DNA of 64,000 nt, from positions 1 through 64,000 of the forward strand of contig JARBUN010000003.1 of the NCBI GenBank assembly GCA_029239635.1, given 5' to 3'. Below the pieces are notes generated by a model that saw only the letters and a program-made list of their open reading frames with translations, was not told the origin of the DNA and did no database searches. Positions 42,601 to 49,438 of this stretch are shown one piece after another. The first letter of the stretch is position 1; every line of letters begins with the position of its first letter. A program made the position numbers and the translations under genes. Origin of the DNA: Microbacterium sp. Lineage in GTDB: Bacteria; Actinomycetota; Actinomycetes; Actinomycetales; Microbacteriaceae.

Positions 42601-43119
42601 CTCGAACCGGCTTGCATCCGCCTCTGTCACGGCGTCTGCACCCAGCACCAATGGATCGCCAGTGAAGGAGAAGACGGGTCCCGACCGCGTACCAGTGCGC
42701 TGCAAGGTCCATTCGCGCCCGTCTGTATAGATGAGGTTAGGGAGCTTCTTGAACTTCGCCCACTGTTCCTTATCCGCCTTGTTCCGGAGCCTGGTGGGAT
42801 CGCCACCCTTACCGGGAGCCTTCAATTCGACGTGACCAGTCAGTAGAGCAAGCTCGGGTTCAGGCCCGACGCTGACGGCAGCGTCCACACGGGAGCCCCC
42901 CGTTAGATCGCCCTCTTCAGCGGCCCGTGGAGCCTCCGTGCGTACGACAACCGACACGCCAAGCGCGGTACCGATCGAGGTCAACAGGGTGTCGAGCGGG
43001 GTTTTCAGCTGGTCCTCTGGCCAGACCGCCGGAGCGCCGGGAACGTTCAGCTTGGTCTTGGTCTCAGCTGCGAATGCCTTCAACGCTTGGGCGATCGCTT
43101 GTGATGTGTTCGTAGGCAA
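39634..43119 (-). CDS. Single-chain restriction-methyltransferase, type ISP/IIG-like
   Basis: Large protein of 1161 residues. The N-terminal region carries a PD-(D/E)xK-like nuclease site (Asp79 in SRVDAAVS, Glu98-x-Lys100 in HVELKAPGKG). An N6-adenine methyltransferase follows, with motif X VGAYYTP at 341-347, AdoMet motif I DPAVGTG at 381-387 and motif IV NPPY at 505-508. The last third resembles the target-recognition domain of type ISP enzymes (YAFRSFDLQWVI), and the tail is acidic. No helicase motifs are present, unlike classical type ISP enzymes such as LlaBIII. It lies alone on its strand and is the island's defence cargo. The start is the ATG at 43119. Confidence 0.85.
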   Translation of the reverse strand: MPTNTSQAIAQALKAFAAETKTKLNVPGAPAVWPEDQLKTPLDTLLTSIGTALGVSVVVRTEAPRAAEEGDLTGGSRVDAAVSVGPEPELALLTGHVELKAPGKGGDPTRLRNKADKEQWAKFKKLPNLIYTDGREWTLQRTGTRSGPVFSFTGDPLVLGADAVTEADASRFELLVRNFLTWAPIVPATSRQLADLLAPLCRLLRTEAKAALDTEGSALSALAAEWRKYLFPGASNEVVADAYAQTFTYALLIARFEGADPLTVEAAEETLHDQHGLLGEVLGLLNNPAAHSEVRTSTDLILRVMQQVKPSAITKRNAENPWLYFYEEFLAAYDPSLRKKVGAYYTPAEVVRAQTSIVRSLLVTKFGKTAAFADPDVVTLDPAVGTGTYPLGILESVAANAPEFAPAAIPQLLRQAAANMYGIEYLIGPYSVAHLRLSRFLADHGVTALDGEDLLKILLADTLASHEQTSELTLPDVFGYENISHEREEARELKVDTRVVVCMGNPPYLRGKKTDTQSGSSGGWVTMRREPIAGRRVRDPETGRLVRDRGEVGVISDFIAPAVAAGRGGDVKNLYNAYVYFWRWALWKVFEQEITDQTNDQHHGIVSFITASSYLRGPGFVGMRQHMRSLFDELWIIDLGGDNKGGRRTENVFSIETPVAIATGVRYGAPNPDQPATVHYASLADLTAAEKRAVLGSVVDLNDARLNWRTCLSGWQDAFLPADNAEYLSWPSITDLFPWQASGVQLKRSWPVGETREVLAARWSALVGPLPVGQLTDDKNENIKRLAQRRAVQLKESADRKATSSYGDLFSGARMKPLASLTAQDEPPQVRRYAFRSFDLQWVIADTRIGDRMRPALWGAHGDHQVYMTSMLTEVLGEGPAAVATAEVPDLHHFRGSFGGRHVIPLWKDGEGTIPNITGGLLAALASALGEATTAADLFAYCYALLATPTYVETFWEELTIPGPHIPITSDPGLFVRVAEHGKRLIELHTFGARKSGLSATPFTPRASYTRPISANLYPETIHYDPSTETLTVGDGEFSNVSSQVWAYEVSGLKVVDSWLGYRLKKRSGKTGGSPLDELRPSAWPDLDGSELLTLLHTLEQTIVAQDEGSNLLRAVLESELIVSTGLPSPTAEDRAPLGADDEDEELDDADSEEVDEHANA

Positions 43120-43228
43120 GTTGGCTCCCGTCGACCTATCCCGCCGATGCTATCGGGGGTCCGGACGAGCGCACGTATTGATCTGCTCGGTTGCTCAGCT
43201 GACTCCAGATCACTGGGAGCGTTATCGA

Positions 43229-43687
43229 TCAATATCGCCCACCGGGATACCGCGCGATACCAGCATTCATCTTCTCGAGCAGATCGCTTGCCCGCACCAC
43301 GAACGCGGCCTCGTCGATCGCGGGGTCCAAGAGGCCGGACGTCGCGAGCCAGTCGAAGGTGCTCGACGTCGCGAGCCAGTCGAAGGTGCTCCCTGCCGCG
43401 GCCGGTATCAGCGCCGACGCATGGAACTGAGATGAGCCCTTGCTGATCTCGACCGTTCGAACTCGACCGGCCCACGCGTACACGTCCTGGAAAAGGCGAC
43501 GGTGGGTCTCGGCCCACCGCGCGAGGTCGAACGGCCCCGTGATCGGGGTGACGTCGAGCTCCATCCGGCGGGCAAGGGTGAGCTGATACTCGCGCTGTTC
43601 GAGATGGTTCCGGTCTCGTTCGTCGAGAAGGTTCTTCAGGACGCCCGAACCCGGATAGACGTACGGGTCCACGAAGCCCTCAGTCAC
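43229..43687 (-). pseudogene. N-terminal half of the interrupted fic toxin gene
   Basis: This is the Fic N-terminal region (DPYVYPGSGVLKNLL, REYQLTLARRMEL, THRRLFQDVYAWAGRVRTVEISKG), ending at DLLEKMN. It then runs into 11 unrelated residues and a stop. The active-site half HPFREGNGR is at 32607 and below. An intact Fic of this type would read ...MN-YIHPF..., so both halves fit end to end. The GTG start overlaps the antitoxin stop by 8 nt. Without the active site the product cannot AMPylate targets. It also contains a 27-bp tandem duplication. Confidence 0.87.
43338..43391. repeat. 27-bp in-frame tandem duplication in the fic remnant
   Basis: GACGTCGCGAGCCAGTCGAA plus seven more bases occurs twice without mismatch (43338-43364, 43365-43391), giving STFDWLATS twice in the protein. 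Perfect identity suggests a recent slippage event, consistent with loss of selection. Confidence 0.85.
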
Positions 43688-43862
43688 GATAGCCCCCGCG
43701 TTTGACCTTGGCGATGATGTCCGCGGTCGACATCTTCCCCTCCACGTAGAGGGTGATGTCCCGCACCATCTCCGGGGTGGGTTCCATGTCTTCGAGGGCC
43801 CAGCTCGCCATGGTGTCGATCACGAGCTCACGACGGGCCTCCTGCGAATCGAGTGCGCCCAT
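43680..43862 (-). CDS. VbhA-like Fic antitoxin
   Basis: Small protein of 60 residues preceding fic. It contains SWALED, close to the class I Fic inhibitory motif [S/T]xxxE[G/N] with Asp in the last place, and the helical VbhA-type context (RRELVIDTMASWALEDMEPTPEM ... KMSTADIIAKVKRGG split by the motif). Its glutamate would block ATP binding in the toxin. A strong ribosome site AAGGAG lies 7 nt upstream of the ATG at 43862. The gene is intact although its toxin partner has been split by the island. Confidence 0.75.
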   Translation of the reverse strand: MGALDSQEARRELVIDTMASWALEDMEPTPEMVRDITLYVEGKMSTADIIAKVKRGGYRD

Positions 43863-44034
43863 GTGCGGTCTCCTTCTCCTCGGTTCCATTCTCTCAGCGA
43901 AGTGTGCTCCGACGCCCTCGCCCCTTCCGATTGCCGCCGCGGCGCCACCGGTCGATCTGCCGGCGCCCCGCTCCGCGCGCGGAAGCGCTGTCGAGCGCGG
44001 ATGCAATCCCTGGCTCCGCGGCATCCGGTCCTGT

Positions 44035-44040
44035 CAGCAT
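44035..44040 (+). promoter_or_regulatory. CAGCAT -10-like box before the PAP2 gene
   Basis: CAGCAT is separated from the ATG at 44047 by exactly 6 nt (TCCGGG), matching the leaderless pattern of other genes here. The match to TANNNT is imperfect. Confidence 0.35.
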
Positions 44041-44046
44041 TCCGGG

Positions 44047-44724
44047 ATGGATGCCACCCCGATCGATGCCCCGGCGCCCCCTGTCGTCGCCGCGGACGCG
44101 CGCCGCGCCATCGCCCTCGTCATCGGCGTCGCGGCCACGGTCGCGTTCGTCGCCCTGCGCCTGGCGGTCGCGCTGAACGGGCACACGGCCCTCGACCTCG
44201 ACGTGTGGTGGGATGCCGCCATGGCGGCGATCGCGTCGCCGGTGGGCGTGATCGTCGCCTGGGTGCCCGCCATCGTGGGCGGGACCATCGGCATGATCGT
44301 GATCGGGGTGCTCACGACGATCGTCTTCGCGGTGCGGCGGCGACCCTGGGACGCGCTGACGGTGGCGGCATCCATCGCCCTCGTCGTGGCGATCGGTGCA
44401 CCGATGGCGGCCATCATCGCGCGGCAGCGGCCCGAGGACTCCCTCGCCGAGACGATGGCGACCTCCTTCCCCTCGGGGCACACGGCGGTGGCGACGACCA
44501 TCGCGGTCGTGCTGGGGCTGATCCTGCGGCGGCGATGGGTGTGGATCGCCGGCGTGATCTGGGTGCTGCTGATGATGGGGAGCCGCACGTACCTGCACGC
44601 GCACTGGCTCTCGGACGTCGTCGCGGGGGCGCTCGAGGGCATCGCGGTCTCGACGTTCGTGTGGGCGCTCATCCAAGTGGTCCGCGAACGTCGAGCGCAA
44701 CGCCTCTCCCGAGAAAGCGCCTGA
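44047..44724 (+). CDS. PAP2 family phosphatase
   Basis: Integral membrane phosphatase of 225 residues with five to six helices. The three active-site motifs of the PAP2 superfamily are present: ARQRPEDSL, PSGHTA and SRTYLHAHWLSDVVAG with the catalytic histidine. Likely substrates are lipid phosphates such as phosphatidic acid or undecaprenyl pyrophosphate on the outer face of the membrane. The ATG at 44047 begins the recognisable protein. It lies 17 nt before the DUF1206 gene. Confidence 0.88.
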   Translation: MDATPIDAPAPPVVAADARRAIALVIGVAATVAFVALRLAVALNGHTALDLDVWWDAAMAAIASPVGVIVAWVPAIVGGTIGMIVIGVLTTIVFAVRRRPWDALTVAASIALVVAIGAPMAAIIARQRPEDSLAETMATSFPSGHTAVATTIAVVLGLILRRRWVWIAGVIWVLLMMGSRTYLHAHWLSDVVAGALEGIAVSTFVWALIQVVRERRAQRLSRESA

Positions 44725-44728
44725 CGGC

Positions 44729-44734
44729 TACGGT
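44729..44734 (+). promoter_or_regulatory. TACGGT -10 box before the DUF1206 gene
   Basis: TACGGT followed by 6 nt (TCCGGC) and the ATG at 44741; no Shine-Dalgarno sequence. Confidence 0.45.
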
Positions 44735-44740
44735 TCCGGC

Positions 44741-45544
44741 ATGACTTCTCCCTCGGCTGCCGCGAACAGGGCGCAGGATTCGACCGCATTCGAAGTCGCC
44801 GCGCGCGTCGGGTACGTCGTGCTCGGCCTCCTGCACCTGCTGATCGGGGTGATCGCGATCTCGATCGCCACCGGATCCGGCGGCGACAGCGCCGACCAGA
44901 GCGGCGCGTTGCAGAAGGTGGCCGAGGCCCCCGCGGGAGTCGTGCTCCTCTGGGTGATCGTCGTCGGACTCGCGGCGCTGGCGGTGTGGCAGATCGCCGA
45001 GGCGATCGTCGAAGCGGACCCGGATGCCAAGAAGCGCTGGGCGCACCGCGCCAAGTTCGTGGGCACCGCCGTCGCGTACGCCGCGATCGCGGGGACCGCT
45101 CTGACGGTCGCGCTGGGCGGCAGCTCCAGCTCGTCGGGGTCGTCGCAGACGATGAGCGCCCAGCTGCTGTCGAACCCGGCGGGGGTCGTGCTCCTCGTGG
45201 TCATCGGACTCGGCGTGGCCGCCGTCGGCGTCGCGTTCGTGGTGCGCGGGTTCACCAAGGCCTTCGAGAAGCACCTGTCGACCCCCGGCGGAGCGGCGGG
45301 GCGCGGCATCCGCACGTTCGGGATGATCGGGTACATCGCCAAGGGAGTGGCCGTGGGGGTGGCGGGCGTGCTCTTCGTCGTCGCCGCGGTGACCCACGAC
45401 GCCTCGGCCGCGGGCGGTCTCGATTCCGCGCTGCGCTCGCTCGCGTCGCTGCCGTTCGGGCAGATCGTGCTCTGGCTCGTCGGGGCGGGTCTGATCCTGT
45501 ACGGGCTGTTCTGCTTCGCCCGCGCGCGCTACGCGCGGATGTGA
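44741..45544 (+). CDS. DUF1206 membrane protein
   Basis: Membrane protein of 267 residues built from three related two-helix units, each starting with an aromatic-glycine pattern (ARVGYVVLGLLHLLIGV, AKFVGTAVAYAAIAGTAL, GMIGYIAKGVAVGVAGVLF). That is the DUF1206 repeat. Function unknown. Leaderless transcription from its own promoter is likely despite the short gap to the PAP2 gene. Confidence 0.88.
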   Translation: MTSPSAAANRAQDSTAFEVAARVGYVVLGLLHLLIGVIAISIATGSGGDSADQSGALQKVAEAPAGVVLLWVIVVGLAALAVWQIAEAIVEADPDAKKRWAHRAKFVGTAVAYAAIAGTALTVALGGSSSSSGSSQTMSAQLLSNPAGVVLLVVIGLGVAAVGVAFVVRGFTKAFEKHLSTPGGAAGRGIRTFGMIGYIAKGVAVGVAGVLFVVAAVTHDASAAGGLDSALRSLASLPFGQIVLWLVGAGLILYGLFCFARARYARM

Positions 45545-45557
45545 CGCCCGCGGGGCG

Positions 45558-46214
45558 TCACGAGTGCCGCGGGCGCGCCCCCGCGATGAGCAGGGAGAGT
45601 CCGAGCTCGAACGCCCGCGTCGCGACGGGGTCGGCCGGGTCCTGGTCGACGAGGGTCGCGTAGGCCGCGGCGAATCGCGGGACCCTCTCCTCCTGGCCGG
45701 TCGGGTCGAACATCACCGCGGGCCCCGACATGTCGAGCACGCTGCCGAGGATGAACGACTCGAAGGCGGTCAACAGCGGCAGGATGTCCTCGCTCCTCCA
45801 GCCCACGCGCTCGGCGGCGACGGCGAAGTCCTCGTACTGCGACATCAGCAGCGGTGCCGAGGAGCGGTGCGACATCAGCAGGGGGATCGTCCGCGGGTGG
45901 CGGCGGAAGGCGTCCCGGTAGGACCGCGCCCACCGCCGCAGGCCGTCCTCCCATTCCGCGTCGCGGAGCGAGGAGGAGTCGATGCGCGCGGAGACGAGCG
46001 CTCGGATGTCCTCGATCAGGGCCGCGAGGTTCGGCACGTGGTTGTAGAGCGACGTCGGATGCACCTTCAGGCGATCGGCGACGCGGCGGATGCTCGCACC
46101 GTCGCTGCCGTCGCGATCGACGAGGGCGAGGGCGGCGCGGGCGATCGCGTCGCGCGACAGCTTGGGGTGCGACGGCCGGGGCACGGTGGGGCCTTTCGGT
46201 CGGGGTTCGACCAC
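45558..46214 (-). CDS. TetR family transcriptional regulator
   Basis: Regulator of 218 residues with a TetR HTH near the N-terminus (SRDAIARAALALVDRDGSDGASIRRVADRLKVHPTSLYNHV) and a helical C-terminal ligand domain of the TetR_C_1 type. It is read divergently from the amidohydrolase gene with a 140-bp gap, so it probably controls the amidohydrolase-permease-aminotransferase unit. The GTG at 46214 gives the longest product; GTG at 46184 is also reasonable. Ligand unknown. Confidence 0.87.
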   Translation of the reverse strand: MVEPRPKGPTVPRPSHPKLSRDAIARAALALVDRDGSDGASIRRVADRLKVHPTSLYNHVPNLAALIEDIRALVSARIDSSSLRDAEWEDGLRRWARSYRDAFRRHPRTIPLLMSHRSSAPLLMSQYEDFAVAAERVGWRSEDILPLLTAFESFILGSVLDMSGPAVMFDPTGQEERVPRFAAAYATLVDQDPADPVATRAFELGLSLLIAGARPRHS

Positions 46215-46297
46215 GTTACGCGATGCGTGCGTTTCGGCCGTGTATCGAGTTCGTGACGAGTCCGCGAAACCCGCGGAGGGCGTCCCGAGAACGTCGT

Positions 46298-46318
46298 AGC
46301 GTTCCTAAAACCTACGCT
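46298..46318. promoter_or_regulatory. Candidate TetR operator
   Basis: AGCGT and ACGCT (46298-46302, 46314-46318) flank 11 bp reading TCCTAAAACCT, in the intergenic region between the TetR and amidohydrolase genes. The arms are short. Confidence 0.3.
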
Positions 46319-46354
46319 GTATGTTTCTCTCAGCGTGGTCTCGAGGAGGTTTCC

Positions 46355-47992
46355 ATGGCGGTCGTCGTGTTCACGAACGGCGCGATCCGGGTCGACGGGT
46401 CCGCGGTCGACGTCGACCGACTCGTCGTGGCCGACGGGGTCGTGGCATCCGCGGACGCGCCGGTCCCGGCGGATGCCGAGATCATCGACCTCGAGGGCGG
46501 GATGCTCCTCCCCGCCTTCCGCGACGGACACGCCCACCCTCTTCTCGCCGGCCGCGAACGCCGCGGCCCCCGGCTGCGCGACGCGACCTCCGTCGCCGAG
46601 ATCACCCGTCGCGTCCGCGCCTGGGCCGAGAGCTGCGGGGACGCATGGCTCATCGGCGGCAGCTACGACGCCACGATCGTCCCGGGCGGGATGTTCGATG
46701 CGCGCTGGCTCGACGAGGGGGAGGCGGAGCGCCCGGTCGTCCTGCACGCGTGGGATTACCACACGGTCTGGGTCAACACCGCGGCGCTGAGAGCGGCGGG
46801 ACTGGATGCCGACACCCCCGACCCCGCACTCGGGCGCATCGTCCGTCGGCCCGACGGATCCCCGCTCGGCACGCTCGTCGAGCGAGCGGCGATCGACCTC
46901 GTCCTCGCCCACGCCCCGCAGCCCGCGGTGGAGGCGGACGGGGAAGCGCTCGCCTGGGCGACCGAGCGTCTCGCCGAGCACGGGATCGCGTGGGTCCAGG
47001 AGGCGTGGACCGAACAGCACGACCTCCCCGCGTGGGTCGCGGCGGCGCGTCGGGGTCGCCTGGCGGTCGACGTCGACCTCGCCCTGCGCGCCGACCCCGA
47101 CCGGTGGCCCGAGCAGTTGGTCGAACTGCGTCGCGCCGCCGATGAGATCGCGGGCGTGGACGGTCTGACGGCGCGCACGGTGAAGTTCTTCGTCGACGGC
47201 ATCATCGAGAACCACACCGCGCACCTCCTCGACTGCTACCACGACGCGCAGACGCGCGGCCTGCCCAACTGGCAGCCCGAGCAGCTCGGCGACGCCGTCG
47301 CCGCGTGCGACGCCGCCGGGTTCGACATCCACCTCCACGCGATCGGCGACGCCGCGGTGCGGGCCGCCATCGACGCCGCCGAGGGCATCCGCGAGAGCCT
47401 CGCGCGTGGGCGCCGCCTCACGATCGCCCACGCGCAGATCGTCGACCCGGCCGACCTTCCGCGTCTCGCCGCCCTCGACGTGACCTTCTGCTTCCAGCCG
47501 CAGTGGGCCGTGCGTGACGCGGTGATGACCGAGCTGACGCTCCCGCGCCTCGGCCCCCAGCGCGAACGGCAGTACCGTATGCGCGCCGCGCGGACCGCCG
47601 GCGCCCGACTGAGCTTCGGCAGTGACTGGCCGGTCACCTCGCCGGACGTCCTCCGGGGCCTGCGCACCGCGGTGACCCGGCAGGACGAAGACGGCAGGCC
47701 CGCCGGTGGCTGGCAGCCCGAAGAACGACTCACCCTCGACGAAGCCCTGGATGCCGCCACGAGCGGCGTCGCGTGGCAGGCCGGCGACGATGCCCACCGC
47801 GGCACTCTCCTCCCCGGCATGATCGCCGACCTCGTCTGGCTCGACCGCGACATCCGCCGCGAGCCGACCGACCGCATCGCCGCCGCCCGGATCCGCGGGA
47901 CCTGGCGGCGCGGCATCCGCACGTTCACGGCTCCGGCGCTCGCCGGCGCCGTTCCGACTCGCTCTTTCCGACCCCGAACAGGAAAACCGTGA
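46355..47992 (+). CDS. Amidohydrolase, YtcJ-like
   Basis: Metal-dependent hydrolase of 545 residues in the amidohydrolase superfamily (amidohydrolase_3/YtcJ-like). It has the N-terminal HxH in FRDGHAHPLL, TARTVKFFVDGIIENHTA with the metal-bridging position, FDIHLHAIGDAAV and the Asp in SFGSDWPV. The start is the ATG at 46355, with GAGGAGGT 5-12 nt upstream. It ends GTGA over the permease start. Together with the permease and aminotransferase it suggests breakdown of an imported amide or N-substituted amine; the substrate is unknown. The 20-residue C-terminal end (PALAGAVPTRSFRPRTGKP) is probably an unselected tail. Confidence 0.85.
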   Translation: MAVVVFTNGAIRVDGSAVDVDRLVVADGVVASADAPVPADAEIIDLEGGMLLPAFRDGHAHPLLAGRERRGPRLRDATSVAEITRRVRAWAESCGDAWLIGGSYDATIVPGGMFDARWLDEGEAERPVVLHAWDYHTVWVNTAALRAAGLDADTPDPALGRIVRRPDGSPLGTLVERAAIDLVLAHAPQPAVEADGEALAWATERLAEHGIAWVQEAWTEQHDLPAWVAAARRGRLAVDVDLALRADPDRWPEQLVELRRAADEIAGVDGLTARTVKFFVDGIIENHTAHLLDCYHDAQTRGLPNWQPEQLGDAVAACDAAGFDIHLHAIGDAAVRAAIDAAEGIRESLARGRRLTIAHAQIVDPADLPRLAALDVTFCFQPQWAVRDAVMTELTLPRLGPQRERQYRMRAARTAGARLSFGSDWPVTSPDVLRGLRTAVTRQDEDGRPAGGWQPEERLTLDEALDAATSGVAWQAGDDAHRGTLLPGMIADLVWLDRDIRREPTDRIAAARIRGTWRRGIRTFTAPALAGAVPTRSFRPRTGKP

Positions 47993-49344
47993 CCTCCTCC
48001 GAAACCTCGCTCCGGCGAGTCATGGGAGTTCCCTCCCTCGTCATCTTCGGTCTCGCCTACATGGTGCCGTTGACCGTCTTCACCACCTACGGCCTCGTCG
48101 CCGTGACGACCGGCGGCCACGTGCCGACGGCGTACCTCGTCACCCTGGTGGCGATGCTCTTCACGGCCTTCAGCTACGCCGCCCTCGTCAAGGCGTTCCC
48201 CCGCGCGGGCAGCGCGTACACCTACGCCCGCCGTGCGTTCGGCGGTCACGTCGGCTTCCTCACCGGGTGGTCGCTCATGATCGACTACCTGCTGCTCCCG
48301 CTCATCAACTACGTGCTGATGGGGATCTACCTCAACGCCCAGCTGCCCGGCATCCCGCCGTGGGTCTTCGCCCTCGCCGGCGTGCTGCTGATCACCGGGT
48401 TGAACATCGTGGGCATCACGGTGGTGCGGAACGCCAACCTCGTGCTGGTGGGCCTGCAGCTCGTGTTCGCCGCGGTGTTCGTCGTGTGCGCGGTCCTGCA
48501 CACGCTCCAGAACCCCGGCGTCTCGCTGCTGCAGCCGCTCTACGACGCCGGGCTCACCTTCCCGGGCCTGCTCGCGGGTGCGGCGATGCTCGCCCTGTCG
48601 TTCCTCGGCTTCGACGCCATCTCGACCCTGTCCGAGGAGGCTCGCGACCCCCAGCGCACGGTTCCGCGCGCGATCATCCTCACCACGATCATCGGCGGGC
48701 TCATCTTCACCGTCATCGCGTACGTGTCGACCCTCGTCATCCCGAACGTCGCCGACATCGAGAACCCGGATGCCGCCGCCAACCAGATCATGGAGGTCAC
48801 CGCCGGTCGCTGGCTCGAGCTGTTCTTCCTCATCGCCTACATCGCCGGCTGCATCGCGGCCGCTCTCGCCTCCCAGGCGAGCGTGGCGCGCATCCTGTTC
48901 GCGATGGGGCGCGACGGAGTGCTCCCGAGTTTCTTCGCCCGGCTCAGCACGCGCTACCGGACGCCGATCGGGGCGGCGGTCTTCGTCGGTGTCGTCTCGC
49001 TCGCCGCGCTGTTCGCGGACCTGAACACCGTGGCATCCCTCATCAGCTTCGGCGCGTTGGCGGCGTTCTCCCTCGTCAACCTCTCGGTGATCAAGCACTT
49101 CCTCATCGACGAGGGTCGTCGTGGCGCAGCCGCCGTCTTCCGCTACGGGGTGCTGCCCGCCCTCGGCTTCGCGCTCACCGCGTGGCTGTGGTTCAGCCTG
49201 TCGCCGCTCGCCCTGACGGTCGGACTCGTCTGGATCGGCGTCGGCGTCGTGTGGCTCGCGGTCCTCACCCGCGGGTTCCGTCGCCGTCCGCCCGAGGTCG
49301 AGTTCGACGACGAAGCCGAGACGCCCGAGCGCATCCCCGCGTGA
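47989..49344 (+). CDS. APC family amino acid/amine permease
   Basis: Transporter of 451 residues with about 12 helices. The first helix is typical (GVPSLVIFGLAYMVPLTVFTTYG), and SFLGFDAISTLSEEARDPQRTVPRAI marks the APC loop after helix 6. The start is a GTG at 47989, overlapping the amidohydrolase stop, with AGGAAA upstream. It is distinct in sequence from the ethanolamine permease at 2180. It imports the substrate of the neighbouring enzymes, most likely an amine or amino acid. Confidence 0.87.
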   Translation: MTSSETSLRRVMGVPSLVIFGLAYMVPLTVFTTYGLVAVTTGGHVPTAYLVTLVAMLFTAFSYAALVKAFPRAGSAYTYARRAFGGHVGFLTGWSLMIDYLLLPLINYVLMGIYLNAQLPGIPPWVFALAGVLLITGLNIVGITVVRNANLVLVGLQLVFAAVFVVCAVLHTLQNPGVSLLQPLYDAGLTFPGLLAGAAMLALSFLGFDAISTLSEEARDPQRTVPRAIILTTIIGGLIFTVIAYVSTLVIPNVADIENPDAAANQIMEVTAGRWLELFFLIAYIAGCIAAALASQASVARILFAMGRDGVLPSFFARLSTRYRTPIGAAVFVGVVSLAALFADLNTVASLISFGALAAFSLVNLSVIKHFLIDEGRRGAAAVFRYGVLPALGFALTAWLWFSLSPLALTVGLVWIGVGVVWLAVLTRGFRRRPPEVEFDDEAETPERIPA

Positions 49345-49438
49345 TCGTCGGCGACGCGGCATCCTGGACGAGTCCGGATGCCGCGTCGCCTCCCGCATTC
49401 CCCCTTCGTCCCGCCCGTTCCGCATCTGAGAGCCCCAC

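Larger units (their letters stand above)
32616..43264. mobile_element. Roughly 10.6-kb integrated island inserted in fic
   Basis: The limits are set by where Fic homology stops on each side: Tyr codon at 32613-32615 and Asn codon at 43265-43267, each accurate to a few bases. A tyrosine recombinase with two companion genes lies at the left end. GC content falls visibly below the host level throughout, and gene style changes (more A/T-rich codons, fewer ATGA overlaps). Cargo: regulators, an ImmA-type protease pair and a single-chain restriction-modification enzyme. I see no long direct repeat at the ends. Confidence 0.8.

Noticed and set aside
45854..46354. N-terminal extension of the amidohydrolase by 167 residues
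   Set aside because: The extension is antisense to the TetR gene and Arg-rich; GAGGAGGT before the ATG at 46355 fixes the start.
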